NCBI GenBank assembly: GCA_944327255.1
Contig: CALVHA010000009.1
Span: 1-64,000 of the forward strand
Length of the DNA: 64,000 nucleotides
Source of the DNA: Candidatus Gastranaerophilales bacterium
Lineage (GTDB): Bacteria; Cyanobacteriota; Vampirovibrionia; Gastranaerophilales; Gastranaerophilaceae
Direction: 5' to 3'
A model generated the notes under the pieces. It made no database searches. It saw only the letters and a program-made list of their open reading frames with translations, and was not told the DNA's origin. The translations under genes and the position numbers were made by a program. Below, one piece after another: positions 17,109-25,083 of this stretch; the first letter of the stretch is position 1, and each line of letters starts with the position of its first letter.

Positions 17109-17618
17109 TTATATTTTCACCTTATCTAATTCATCAATACTTTCTTCAATATACCTGTTATGCAAATCAGGTTCATTTTTAAGTCTTGATTTTACATACT
17201 TTCTTGCCAAATCGATTGATTCACGAGCCGTATTACCGGTTAATTCAGCGATTAACGTTTTTCCTTCAGCTTCTGAAACTTTTTTTACATTCTCTTCAAT
17301 TTGTTTTATCTTACGAGCTGTTGCCTCTGCAATAGATTCAGCCGCATTGTCAGCCTGTTTATTTGCAAGAGATAGTTTTTCCGAAATTTCATCCTCAATA
17401 TGTTCTATTTTAGACTTAGCATCATTATAATGTTTTAATGCATTTTCTTTTGCAAGTTTAGAATTTTCTATAGCATTAACAATCTCATCTTTCAACTTGC
17501 TTACAGCATCTGCTATATTCAATTTTTGAGCGACTATAACAAATAATACAACCAGTATAATAAAATTGAAAGTATTAGATTCTAATATTAAATTCCAAAA
17601 TTCAGATAGTGCATTCAT
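17109..17618 (-). CDS. atpF: ATP synthase b subunit
   Basis: Peripheral stalk. 169 residues: one membrane helix near 17-33 (TFNFIILVVLFVIVA), then a long charged coiled coil. It differs from the preceding b' gene, as in photosynthetic lineages where b and b' form a heterodimer. Gap to b' is 2 bp and to delta 3 bp. Confidence 0.9.
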   Translation of the reverse strand: MNALSEFWNLILESNTFNFIILVVLFVIVAQKLNIADAVSKLKDEIVNAIENSKLAKENALKHYNDAKSKIEHIEDEISEKLSLANKQADNAAESIAEATARKIKQIEENVKKVSEAEGKTLIAELTGNTARESIDLARKYVKSRLKNEPDLHNRYIEESIDELDKVKI

Positions 17619-17620
17619 AA

Positions 17621-18079
17621 TTATCTAACTCCGCCTATTTGTGAAATATCGTCAATTTTCACATCTATACCCATTACCTTGGAAGAAATTGTTTCGGCAA
17701 GTCCCAAAATTTTTGATTTCAAATCTTCACAAGCCAAATCACGCTCTTTAGCAAGAATTTCCTTATTTTTTTGAATTTCTTCTGAAGATTTTTTGGAAGT
17801 TTCAGAAGTTAAAGTCTTCCCTTTAACATTTTCATTTTCAATTTTATCAGAGATAATCTTCCTGGATTTTGCATCTGTATCAGCCAAACGATTATCTCTG
17901 TCTCTCAAAATTCCTTCAGCATCATCATCAAATTTCTTTGCATCACTATAATTCGCATCCAAAAGCTCATTTCTTTCGTCAACAATACGTGTCAAAGGCG
18001 CATAGAAAATTTTGTTCATAATGAATACGAACACAAGAAAGCTAATAACAGATACTAAAAATGTTGCATTAAATTCCAT
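17621..18079 (-). CDS. atpG2: ATP synthase b' subunit
   Basis: Second stalk subunit, 152 residues. One N-terminal membrane helix (TFLVSVISFLVFVFIMN) is followed by FYAPLTRIVDERNELL, a b/b' signature, and a coiled coil. The presence of b' between c and b is the cyanobacterial and chloroplast arrangement. The gene symbol follows one common usage. Confidence 0.88.
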   Translation of the reverse strand: MEFNATFLVSVISFLVFVFIMNKIFYAPLTRIVDERNELLDANYSDAKKFDDDAEGILRDRDNRLADTDAKSRKIISDKIENENVKGKTLTSETSKKSSEEIQKNKEILAKERDLACEDLKSKILGLAETISSKVMGIDVKIDDISQIGGVR

Positions 18080-18098
18080 GATTTACTCCGATGTTTAA

Positions 18099-18326
18099 TT
18101 ATTTGCTTAACAATAAGAAAGCGATAACGAATGCATACAAAGCACAAGCTTCAGCAAGAGCTGCACCCAAAAGGAAGAACCCCATAGCTTTACCAGCGAC
18201 TTCAGGTTGACGTGAAATAGCATCCATTAAACCTTTAGTTGCAATACCAATACCAAGCCCTGCACCGATTGCGCCAAAACCAATTGCAATACCTGCTCCT
18301 AATTGTGCTAATTGTAAATGTTCCAT
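18099..18326 (-). CDS. atpE: ATP synthase c subunit
   Basis: Proteolipid ring subunit, 75 residues and two membrane helices. The ion-binding carboxylate is Glu59 (LAEACALY), and the polar loop RQPE is at 39-42. There is no Gln in helix 1 and no Ser/Thr after Glu59, so the Na+-binding signature is missing and proton coupling is likely. GGAG precedes the start. Confidence 0.96.
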   Translation of the reverse strand: MEHLQLAQLGAGIAIGFGAIGAGLGIGIATKGLMDAISRQPEVAGKAMGFFLLGAALAEACALYAFVIAFLLLSK

Positions 18327-18367
18327 ATTTTTTCTCCTTTATCTTAATAAAACTACTGATTACAAAT

Positions 18368-19057
18368 TTAGTGTTCTTCACCTGTTGCAGAGCTTACATA
18401 AGCCACCGTCAGCATCATGAACACAGTTGCCTGAATAAAAGCCACCAAAACTTCAAATAACATAATAGGCAATGGCGCAAAATATGCACACGCACCTAAT
18501 AATATAGATACTAAAATTTCACCGGCAAATATATTAGCAAAAAGTCGGATTGCCAAACTCAGCGGACGTGTAACCATTTCCAAAAGTTCTACGAGCGCCA
18601 TTACTATTCCGATAAATGAAAAATCATGCAGGAAAAACTTTGGTCCCTTTTTCATAATACCTGCAACGACATAATATATCAAAACAATAACTGCCATAGC
18701 AGCTGTTAAATTGATATCATTTGTAGGAGAAGCCAATTCTCCTTCCTTAATATGAATTATTCTTAAAGGAAGCTGTCCCATAAGATTTGCGAAAAGAATA
18801 AAAAGAAACAACGACGCAACAAGCGGAACATGTTGTTTATTTTTACCTGGCATCATTGTATCCATAATACCCCAGAAAAAACTCATAATTTTTTCGCAAA
18901 ATGCCTGAAGTTTTCCCGGAACAATATCAAGATTACGGGTAGCAATAAATGCAAAAATTATAAGACATAACATTGCGAACCACATTGTAAAAATCGTATC
19001 AAGGTTTAAACTTAATGAGTGACCTGCAATTGTTATTGTATAAATCCAATGTTCCAT
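18368..19057 (-). CDS. atpB: ATP synthase a subunit
   Basis: Membrane half-channel subunit, 229 residues. The essential arginine is Arg171 in RPLSLAIRLFANIFAGE. HVPLVASLFLFILFANLMGQLP is the usual second region. First gene of the operon; AGGGGAG lies upstream. No atpI gene precedes it. Downstream order is c, b', b, delta, alpha, zinc-finger protein, gamma. Confidence 0.96.
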   Translation of the reverse strand: MEHWIYTITIAGHSLSLNLDTIFTMWFAMLCLIIFAFIATRNLDIVPGKLQAFCEKIMSFFWGIMDTMMPGKNKQHVPLVASLFLFILFANLMGQLPLRIIHIKEGELASPTNDINLTAAMAVIVLIYYVVAGIMKKGPKFFLHDFSFIGIVMALVELLEMVTRPLSLAIRLFANIFAGEILVSILLGACAYFAPLPIMLFEVLVAFIQATVFMMLTVAYVSSATGEEH

Positions 19058-19163
19058 AGATTACTCTCCCCTTATATTTTTATCCTAACACGTAAAAAAA
19101 AAAGCGCAATCATTTTTTTGTTTAGTGTAAAATATAGTTATAGCGGGCAATTGCGGAGGACAC

Positions 19164-19883
19164 ATGAAAAAAATTTTCTTTGAAGAAATAACTTCAACCA
19201 ACACATACGCAAAAGAAAATATAGAAAAAATTGACGATAAAACTGTGATTTATGCTAACCGACAAACCAATGGCAGAGGACGTTTTAGTAGGAAATGGAT
19301 TGACCTTGGGAGTAGAAATTTATACATGACAATTATTCTACACCCCGGAGATAAATTAAAACAAGTTCACTCAAACCTTACACAATATCTGTCAGTTAAA
19401 ACATGCAAGGTAATTGAAACTTATGGCATATGCCCACAAATAAAATGGCCGAATGATGTTCTTATTGACGGAAAAAAAATCGCGGGTATTTTATCAGAAG
19501 CAGTATTTCGAAAAGGGGAACTCAAAGGAATAGCTCTCGGGGTAGGCGTAAATCTTAATGTAACAACAGAAGATATAATCGCAATACCTGATAAAATTGC
19601 AACATCACTTAATCTTGAGATTGGATGTGAAGTTAATCGGAATGAATTTTTAGATAAATTGATTGAAGAATTTTTTAAAGATTATGAAAATTTCTTGGTC
19701 GAAGGCTTTAAATCAATAAAAGAAACTTACTTGAAATACGTAATACTAAAAGGAGAAAAAATTACAGTTCAGGTTCTGAACAGAGAGGTAGAGGGGAAAT
19801 TTGAAACGATTAACGATGATGGTACAATAAAACTGATAACCAATAAGGGGGAGGAAAATCTTTCTATCGGTGATATAATTTAA
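19164..19883 (+). CDS. birA: biotin--[acetyl-CoA-carboxylase] ligase
   Basis: Attaches biotin to the carboxyl carrier protein. 239 residues, starting directly with the catalytic domain (TSTNTYAKEN). The biotinyl-AMP loop appears as GRGRFSRKW, and KWPNDVLIDGKKIAGIL is the catalytic lysine region. No N-terminal helix-turn-helix is present, so it is a ligase without the repressor function of E. coli BirA. GGAGG is just upstream. The PurD-like gene follows 19 bp later and is likely co-transcribed. Confidence 0.95.
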   Translation: MKKIFFEEITSTNTYAKENIEKIDDKTVIYANRQTNGRGRFSRKWIDLGSRNLYMTIILHPGDKLKQVHSNLTQYLSVKTCKVIETYGICPQIKWPNDVLIDGKKIAGILSEAVFRKGELKGIALGVGVNLNVTTEDIIAIPDKIATSLNLEIGCEVNRNEFLDKLIEEFFKDYENFLVEGFKSIKETYLKYVILKGEKITVQVLNREVEGKFETINDDGTIKLITNKGEENLSIGDII

Positions 19884-19902
19884 TAAATTATGAGGGTCCA
19901 AT

Positions 19903-21063
19903 ATGAAAGAAGCCAATATACTGGTTTACGGAAATAGCGCAAGAGAACATGCTATTGCTGAATCCATCTCAAAATCGCATCTTCTGAATAATCTGTTTAC
20001 AACAAATGATTTTAGGATGGAAAAAGTAGAAGTGCTGGATTTTAAGCACATGAATTATAAGGCCCAAGCAAAATATTCAGCGGAAAAGGGGATTAATCTC
20101 GTTATTTTCTCATCATCAAAACCGCTATGCGAGGGCGCAGGCGAAATCTTTAAAAACGAGAATATTGCAGTCATAGGTGTAAATAAGATATTTTCACAGC
20201 TTGAAAGTTCAAAACTTTTTGCTAAAAAATTTATGAATAAATATGGAATTAAAAGCGCAAGAATTCTATCTGATAAATCAAAAGAATTTCCGCAGGTTAT
20301 CAAAGATAACGAGCTTTGCAACGGGGATTATTGCGTGAATATAGTAAATACAATTGAAGAAAAACTACAGATATTAAAAAAAATTAAAGATAAAAATTAT
20401 TTTACGGAAGAATATCTTGATGGTGATGAAATAGGGATAATAACATATATTACCGGCGATAATTTTATAAATTTTCTTCCAACAAGAGAGTTCAAAAAAC
20501 TTTCAAACGAAAAAAATTCACCTGTCACTGAGGGAATGGGTGCATACTGCCCTGTTAATTTAAATGCAAATCAGAAACTTAAACTTAATATTTATCTATG
20601 CAAACTTGAGTATGCATTAAGACTTGAAAATGCCAATTTTGACGGATTTATTTATTCAAGCCTTATATGGGTTGATAACGACTGGTATGTTTTGAAGTAC
20701 TCAATATCTCCAGGCGATCTTGAACTGCAGGCCTTGCTAACCCATTTAAAAAGTGATTTTCTTGAAACACTGATTTTTGGCTCAAATCCAGAATATAAGG
20801 ATGGAATCGGGGCTTCTCTCGCAATTACTGCGGAAGGATATCCTAAAAAACCCATAAAAAATGAAATTATTGTTATCCCTAAAAATAACGGGACTAAAAC
20901 ATATTATTCCGAGGTAAAATTTGCAGGAGAAACAATTATATCTGATGGAGGAAGGGTTATGACGATATGTACAAACTCCAATACCCCCTTTGAAATACTT
21001 TATGATTTTGCCCAAAAGATTAAAATGGAACATAAATATTACAGGAAAAATCTACAGGTTTAA
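19903..21063 (+). CDS. PurD-like ATP-grasp protein with altered metal site
   Basis: Homologous to phosphoribosylamine--glycine ligase. Matches include the N-terminal AREHA, IAVIGVNKIFSQLESSKLFAKKFMNKYGI, YLDGDEIGIITY and EGMGAYCP. However, the family's E-x-N-x-RFGDPE metal and ATP motif reads K265-Y-S267-I-S-P-GDLE here, so the Glu and Asn ligands are Lys and Ser. The N-terminal glycine-rich loop is also changed (GGGG to YGNS). At 386 residues it is about 40 shorter than PurD. It may have a different ligase activity or be inactive. Its last 4 bp overlap the convergent CpaF-like gene. Confidence 0.8.
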   Translation: MKEANILVYGNSAREHAIAESISKSHLLNNLFTTNDFRMEKVEVLDFKHMNYKAQAKYSAEKGINLVIFSSSKPLCEGAGEIFKNENIAVIGVNKIFSQLESSKLFAKKFMNKYGIKSARILSDKSKEFPQVIKDNELCNGDYCVNIVNTIEEKLQILKKIKDKNYFTEEYLDGDEIGIITYITGDNFINFLPTREFKKLSNEKNSPVTEGMGAYCPVNLNANQKLKLNIYLCKLEYALRLENANFDGFIYSSLIWVDNDWYVLKYSISPGDLELQALLTHLKSDFLETLIFGSNPEYKDGIGASLAITAEGYPKKPIKNEIIVIPKNNGTKTYYSEVKFAGETIISDGGRVMTICTNSNTPFEILYDFAQKIKMEHKYYRKNLQV

Positions 21064-22319
21064 TCCTGTTTCATTTTTAACCTTGAACTAAATGATAATT
21101 TTTTATCTGCGGATGGAAGTTTTTCAGGAGGGTTCACAACGTGAGGGAAATCATATTTATACTCCCCAGATTGAAAAGTAAGTAACTCTTCCAATACAGG
21201 AGTATCAGATTCTGTCAACGATAACTCCAAAATATAATTTATTACAAACATTCCATCAGTTTTAGAAACATGAATTATATAATCAAAACATTTATTTAAA
21301 ATTGATTTTGCCGTTTTCTTACTGCACCTAAAATTTTTAGCAATCAAGTTAATATAAAACGGAATAATATCAAACGGAGAATATGCTCTAATCGATGCAA
21401 CAAACGGGATATCCCCATTCATTATGAATGAAAAATCGAGCATGTTTGAGTCGAAAAAGAGATAATCCGGGTTATAACTGTATACAGTATCCAAAAGCAT
21501 ATTTTCTACAGACTTATCATATATATTGAAACGCAATAAATCTTGATTTTCAGTATTTATAAGATTAACATCCTCAAAGAGAAGTCCCCTGCCATGAAAT
21601 TCATTGAGGATAGAATTAAGAAAAATAGTTTTTCCGCAATCAGGCTCACCTGTTATTAAAATATTCTTCCTGTTTTTAAGAGCATTCAACAAAAAATGTG
21701 AGATATCAGTATTTATAATTCGTTTTTCTTCCAAAAATGCAAGATCGAAATTAGCATCGCTTATCTTTTTAAAAATAAGTTTTGGTCTGGAAATAGGCTC
21801 CCTTATAATAGTAATAAGAAGATTTTTAAATCGAAATTTAACAATTGAGGACTCACAACCAGAAAGCTCAGACAATTTTTTTAGCATTGTCTCAAACTGT
21901 CTTATATCAATTGTTACGTCTGCTTTTAAAATTTGGCCTCCTTTTTCTATACATACATTTTCTGGAGAATTAACAAAAATGGTAGAAATATCTTTTTGAG
22001 CAATTAAAAAATCCAGAGAACCAAATCCATAAACTGAATTCAAAAACATTGCAGAAATTTTTTCTTTTTCTGCCTCTGTCAAATTAATATTTGAAAATTT
22101 TTCATCAAATTTTGTATTCAAAAAGCTTAATATCAGGCTCTTTTGCTCGTCTTCAGTGTAATCAAACCATACAGGAATTGAAGCAATCTTCTCAGACAAA
22201 ACTTTTGCAATCTCATTATAAAGAGCACGCTTATCTGGCGCCAGAGAAATATCTTCTTTCTGTGCATCATCAATTTGCGGCAATAAATCAAATTTTTTTA
22301 ATCTGTCTTTTAAAGTCAA
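21060..22319 (-). CDS. degenerate CpaF/TadA-like secretion ATPase
   Basis: A 419-residue homologue of CpaF-type ATPases of Tad pilus systems. The N-terminal fold matches (GFGSLDFLIAQKDISTIFVNSPENV). The Walker A region is GEPDCGKT at 224-231, not the usual GGTGSGKT. The Walker B/GEVRG region reads YLFFDSNMLDF (286-296), without the catalytic Glu. The TIHANSP His box reads SIRAYSP (309-315). It is probably poor in ATP hydrolysis or regulatory. Start codon TTG with GGAG 7 bp upstream, inside the end of the CpaE-like gene (gap 3 bp). No other Tad genes are in the window. Confidence 0.75.
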   Translation of the reverse strand: MTLKDRLKKFDLLPQIDDAQKEDISLAPDKRALYNEIAKVLSEKIASIPVWFDYTEDEQKSLILSFLNTKFDEKFSNINLTEAEKEKISAMFLNSVYGFGSLDFLIAQKDISTIFVNSPENVCIEKGGQILKADVTIDIRQFETMLKKLSELSGCESSIVKFRFKNLLITIIREPISRPKLIFKKISDANFDLAFLEEKRIINTDISHFLLNALKNRKNILITGEPDCGKTIFLNSILNEFHGRGLLFEDVNLINTENQDLLRFNIYDKSVENMLLDTVYSYNPDYLFFDSNMLDFSFIMNGDIPFVASIRAYSPFDIIPFYINLIAKNFRCSKKTAKSILNKCFDYIIHVSKTDGMFVINYILELSLTESDTPVLEELLTFQSGEYKYDFPHVVNPPEKLPSADKKLSFSSRLKMKQD

Positions 22320-22322
22320 AAT

Positions 22323-23516
22323 CTAGCTCCTAAAAATTTCATCCAATCTGTTTATATTATCAGCAGAAAACTTTTTTATAAGTTTTTTTCTGAAAACACT
22401 GTCTGAAACATGCATTGCAAGCTCCCTAAAACTTAGAGCAACATTTGAATCAGGTTTTAATTCAGAAAGTAAAATTCCTTTATTAATAGATGCCATCAAA
22501 GCAAAGTAATTATTTGGAATTTTCCAATAAATATCTTTTTTTAATAATTTTTCTACATCATCAGCACCTATTTCATCATTTTCCATATATCTGTTAATAA
22601 GAATTTGGACTTTATCATCGTCATACCCGAGTTTGTGAAATAAATCAAGACATCGCTGGCAATTTCTGAGTGCAGGCAGATTTACAATTGTAACAAGAAA
22701 AATCATATCAGAACAGTCAAGTGCCGTTACAACTTTTCCGTCAAAACTTGCCTCTGTATCTACAACAATATATGAAAAACTTTCTTTTAGTATCTCAAAA
22801 AGTTTTGCGACGTTTTTAGGCGAAATATTTTCAGCCTGTTTAAAATAAGGTGGATCTGCAAGCACATATAAGCTAGTATTTTTGTATTTTTCCATTGTGC
22901 TTAACAAAAAATCCTTATTTAAATTATCCGAATTTTTCAGCATATAAGAAATATCAAATGATGGTTTCAAATCCATGAATGTAGTAATATCACCCAGCTG
23001 AAAATTTAAATCAATCAACGCAACATTTTCTTTTGTAATTTGTGCCAACTCTAATGCCAAATTTGCAGCAATTGAAGTTTTACCGATTCCGCCTTTGTTT
23101 GAAAAAACAGAAATCATCTTACATTTATCCTGTTTTTGCTCACGAAAACACAATTGAGCTCTAACACGCTCAAGAATATCTTCCAATTCTGTCTTAATTA
23201 TCGGATAAGAAAGAATTTCCTTTGCCCCAGCTCTTACAGCTTTTACAATAAAACTGACATCAGGATTTTCTCTTACCGCAATAATTTTGCAATTCGGACA
23301 ATCAGGTGAAATATTTTCTACAAGCGATAAATCATCGTCCTGCAAGTCAACAAAAAGAACCGATTTTGGAAGTGAAGATATAGTATTGTAAAGTTCAGAA
23401 TTATCAGAAAAAGAATCTAAAACTTCAAAATCATCATTTTTTCTTATACACAATTCAAGAAGTTCATATAATCTTTTGTTCTTAGTAACTATAACAGCAG
23501 AAATCTTTTCAGCCAT
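22323..23516 (-). CDS. CpaE/TadZ-like protein (receiver-like plus MinD-type ATPase)
   Basis: 397 residues. Residues 1-125 resemble a response-regulator receiver (FVDLQDDD, then SYPIIKTELEDIL). A ParA/MinD ATPase follows, with deviant Walker A KGGIGKT at 141-147, ALIDLNFQLGDIT and IVVDTEASFD. CpaE/TadZ proteins place Tad pili at the cell pole. AAGGA is upstream. The 6S-like RNA ends only 24 bp before this start on the same strand. It forms an operon with the degenerate CpaF-like gene. Confidence 0.85.
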   Translation of the reverse strand: MAEKISAVIVTKNKRLYELLELCIRKNDDFEVLDSFSDNSELYNTISSLPKSVLFVDLQDDDLSLVENISPDCPNCKIIAVRENPDVSFIVKAVRAGAKEILSYPIIKTELEDILERVRAQLCFREQKQDKCKMISVFSNKGGIGKTSIAANLALELAQITKENVALIDLNFQLGDITTFMDLKPSFDISYMLKNSDNLNKDFLLSTMEKYKNTSLYVLADPPYFKQAENISPKNVAKLFEILKESFSYIVVDTEASFDGKVVTALDCSDMIFLVTIVNLPALRNCQRCLDLFHKLGYDDDKVQILINRYMENDEIGADDVEKLLKKDIYWKIPNNYFALMASINKGILLSELKPDSNVALSFRELAMHVSDSVFRKKLIKKFSADNINRLDEIFRS

Positions 23517-23540
23517 ACCAATCCTTACACTTCATTTGAG

Positions 23541-23716
23541 AAAAAAGCTCTAAGGGATGTGATTTTGTTACCTGCTAGGCTCGCAGGTGGGTGAGCGCCT
23601 TGGCAAATCCGTTTCCCACTGGCGATAACAATCGGTGGGTATACTTCAAAACCTATGAGAGTCAACTCTCCCTATTTAGTTAAATGTAGGAACAAAATTG
23701 AACACCCGCATAGAGC
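23541..23716 (-). ncRNA. ssrS: 6S RNA candidate
   Basis: A structured, non-coding stretch of about 176 nt. It starts GCTCTA at 23716, placed correctly behind a TTGTGT-17-TATACT promoter, and ends TAGAGC followed by T6. The ends pair: GCTCTA with TAGAGC, GGGTGT with ACATCCC, and ATTTTGTT with AACAAAAT. Inside are hairpins CCCAC..GTGGG and ACCTGC..GCAGGT. A closed end-stem with a large bubble, about 180 nt length and the CACCCACCTGC segment fit 6S RNA, which binds sigma-70 RNA polymerase. The identification is by shape, without a covariance search. Confidence 0.65.
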
Positions 23717-23722
23717 AATAAC

Positions 23723-23751
23723 AGTATAACAGTTTTTTCGAAAAAACACAA
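23723..23751 (-). promoter_or_regulatory. promoter of the 6S-like RNA
   Basis: Minus strand TTGTGT (23751-23746), 17 bp, TATACT (23728-23723). The predicted start at 23716 is the first base of the paired end-stem. Confidence 0.7.
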
Positions 23752-23779
23752 TACCCGCTAGTAGACTAATTCTTGGTAC

Positions 23780-23807
23780 AAAAAAGACCCCTGTAGGGCT
23801 CTTTTTT
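23780..23807. terminator. bidirectional terminator between tRNA-Leu and the 6S-like RNA
   Basis: AAAAAAGA-C-CCC, loop TGTA, GGG-C-TCTTTTTT with one mismatch. It is nearly symmetric, so a T6 run follows the stem on both strands. On the minus strand it terminates tRNA-Leu(UAG). Confidence 0.85.
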
Positions 23808-23815
23808 GTAAAGTT

Positions 23816-23894
23816 TGGGCATGAAGAGACTCGAACTCCCATGCTTTCGCACTAGTTCCTAAGACTAGCGTGTCTACCATTCCACCACATGCCC
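23816..23894 (-). tRNA. tRNA-Leu (anticodon UAG)
   Basis: Acceptor GGGCATG pairs with CATGCCC. The anticodon stem CTAGT/ACTAG holds loop CTTAGGA, giving anticodon TAG. The long variable arm (TGCGAAAGCA) is typical of tRNA-Leu, and GTTCGAGTC is the T-loop. CCA is not encoded. Confidence 0.95.
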
Positions 23895-23971
23895 ATATTC
23901 AATTATCAAATTATTTGAGAAACTTAAACTTCGCTTATTAACAATAACGTAAACAGTTTATAATGTCAATA

Positions 23972-24925
23972 TTATTTATTCAAAAAACAGGCACTATAAT
24001 GACATTTTGAAATTTTATATTGCTGTGGAATTTCTTTAACACAAATATCCATCACAGACTTACATCGCGGGTGAAATCTGCATCCAGAAATATCTTGCTG
24101 AATAGATGGCGGCTGTCCACAAATAGTCTCAAGTGATTTACCCCTGTTAGATGGAAGAGAATTCAAAAGAGCCACTGAATAAGGGTGTTTTGGATTAGCA
24201 AAAAACTCATCAGCAGGAGCCTTTTCAACAATTCTCCCGGCATACATAACACAAACACTATCGGCATGCTCTCTTACAAGAGCCAAATCATGAGTAATCA
24301 GAAGAATAGCAGTATTTCTCTCTTTTTTTATTTTGTGCATCAAATCCATAATTTGAGCCTGAATTGTAACATCTAAAGCTGTAGTAGGCTCATCTGCAAT
24401 TAAGATTTCAGCATTACAGGCTAGAGCCATCGCAATAATAGCTCTTTGCTTCATTCCACCGGAAAATTCATGGGGATAAGCTTTTAATCTTTCTTCAGCG
24501 CAAGGGATCTGCACCTCCTCAAAAGCTTCTACTGCCTTTCTATAAGCATCTTTCCCTTTTAAACCCTGATGAATATAAATAACTTCCAAAAGCTGTTCAC
24601 CCACAGTAAAAAGAGGGTTTAAAGAAGTCATCGGATCCTGCGGGATTAATGCAATTTTCTTTCCTCTGATATTTTGCAATTCTTTATTGCCCATATTAAT
24701 AAGATTTTTATTTTCATATAAAATTTCTCCAGAAGTAAGACTTGCGCGTTTCGGCAATAATTGCAAAATACTCATTGCACTAATCGTTTTTCCGCAACCG
24801 GATTCCCCGACCAAAGCAAGAATTTTACCGCAATCAAGAGAAAACGATATATCCCAAAGAGCCTGCCTAAAGCCACAATCACAGACAAAACCGAGATTTA
24901 AATTTTTAACTTCTAAGACACTCAT
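23972..24925 (-). CDS. oligopeptide/dipeptide ABC transporter ATP-binding protein (OppD/DppD type)
   Basis: From ATG at 24925, 317 residues. Walker A GESGCGKT, signature FSGGMKQR and Walker B LIADEPTTALD are intact. The C-terminal oligopeptide-transporter extension is present (NPKHPYSVALLNSLPS, CRFHPRCKSVMDIC). An in-frame start 66 bp upstream exists, but TATAAT ends 6 bp before the 24925 ATG, which supports this start and a leaderless mRNA. No permease or binding protein genes are next to it, so its partners lie elsewhere. OppD and DppD cannot be told apart here. Confidence 0.9.
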   Translation of the reverse strand: MSVLEVKNLNLGFVCDCGFRQALWDISFSLDCGKILALVGESGCGKTISAMSILQLLPKRASLTSGEILYENKNLINMGNKELQNIRGKKIALIPQDPMTSLNPLFTVGEQLLEVIYIHQGLKGKDAYRKAVEAFEEVQIPCAEERLKAYPHEFSGGMKQRAIIAMALACNAEILIADEPTTALDVTIQAQIMDLMHKIKKERNTAILLITHDLALVREHADSVCVMYAGRIVEKAPADEFFANPKHPYSVALLNSLPSNRGKSLETICGQPPSIQQDISGCRFHPRCKSVMDICVKEIPQQYKISKCHYSACFLNK

Positions 24926-24931
24926 AAATTT

Positions 24932-24937
24932 ATTATA
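24932..24937 (-). promoter_or_regulatory. -10 box of the OppD-like gene, predicted leaderless
   Basis: Minus strand TATAAT, six bases (AAATTT), ATG. No Shine-Dalgarno sequence; -35 not evident. Confidence 0.55.
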
Positions 24938-25016
24938 TATCAGAATATTATCATTTGAATAGCTCACCGGATGTATAAAATATTGTAACAAATTGTTAAC
25001 ATAATAGAAAAAATAT

Positions 25017-25044
25017 TAAAGAATCCCATAAAAAGGGACGTTAA
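25017..25044 (+). promoter_or_regulatory. sigma-28-like promoter of the first MGMxASQARLL gene (weak)
   Basis: TAAAGAAT (25017-25024), 12 bp, GACGTTAA (25037-25044), compared with the flagellar sigma-28 consensus TAAAGTTT-N11-GCCGATAA. A TGTTAACA palindrome lies just upstream at 24994-25001, and TTGTAACA before it. The matching gene at 55173 has a better copy. Confidence 0.4.
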
Positions 25045-25083
25045 CCTTAATGTCACAAAGTCGAAAGGAAAAAGTCACTAATT

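Noticed and set aside
23541..23716. tmRNA or RNase P RNA
   Set aside because: No tag-peptide frame, no tRNA-like ends, and the length is too short for RNase P RNA; conserved P-RNA segments are absent.
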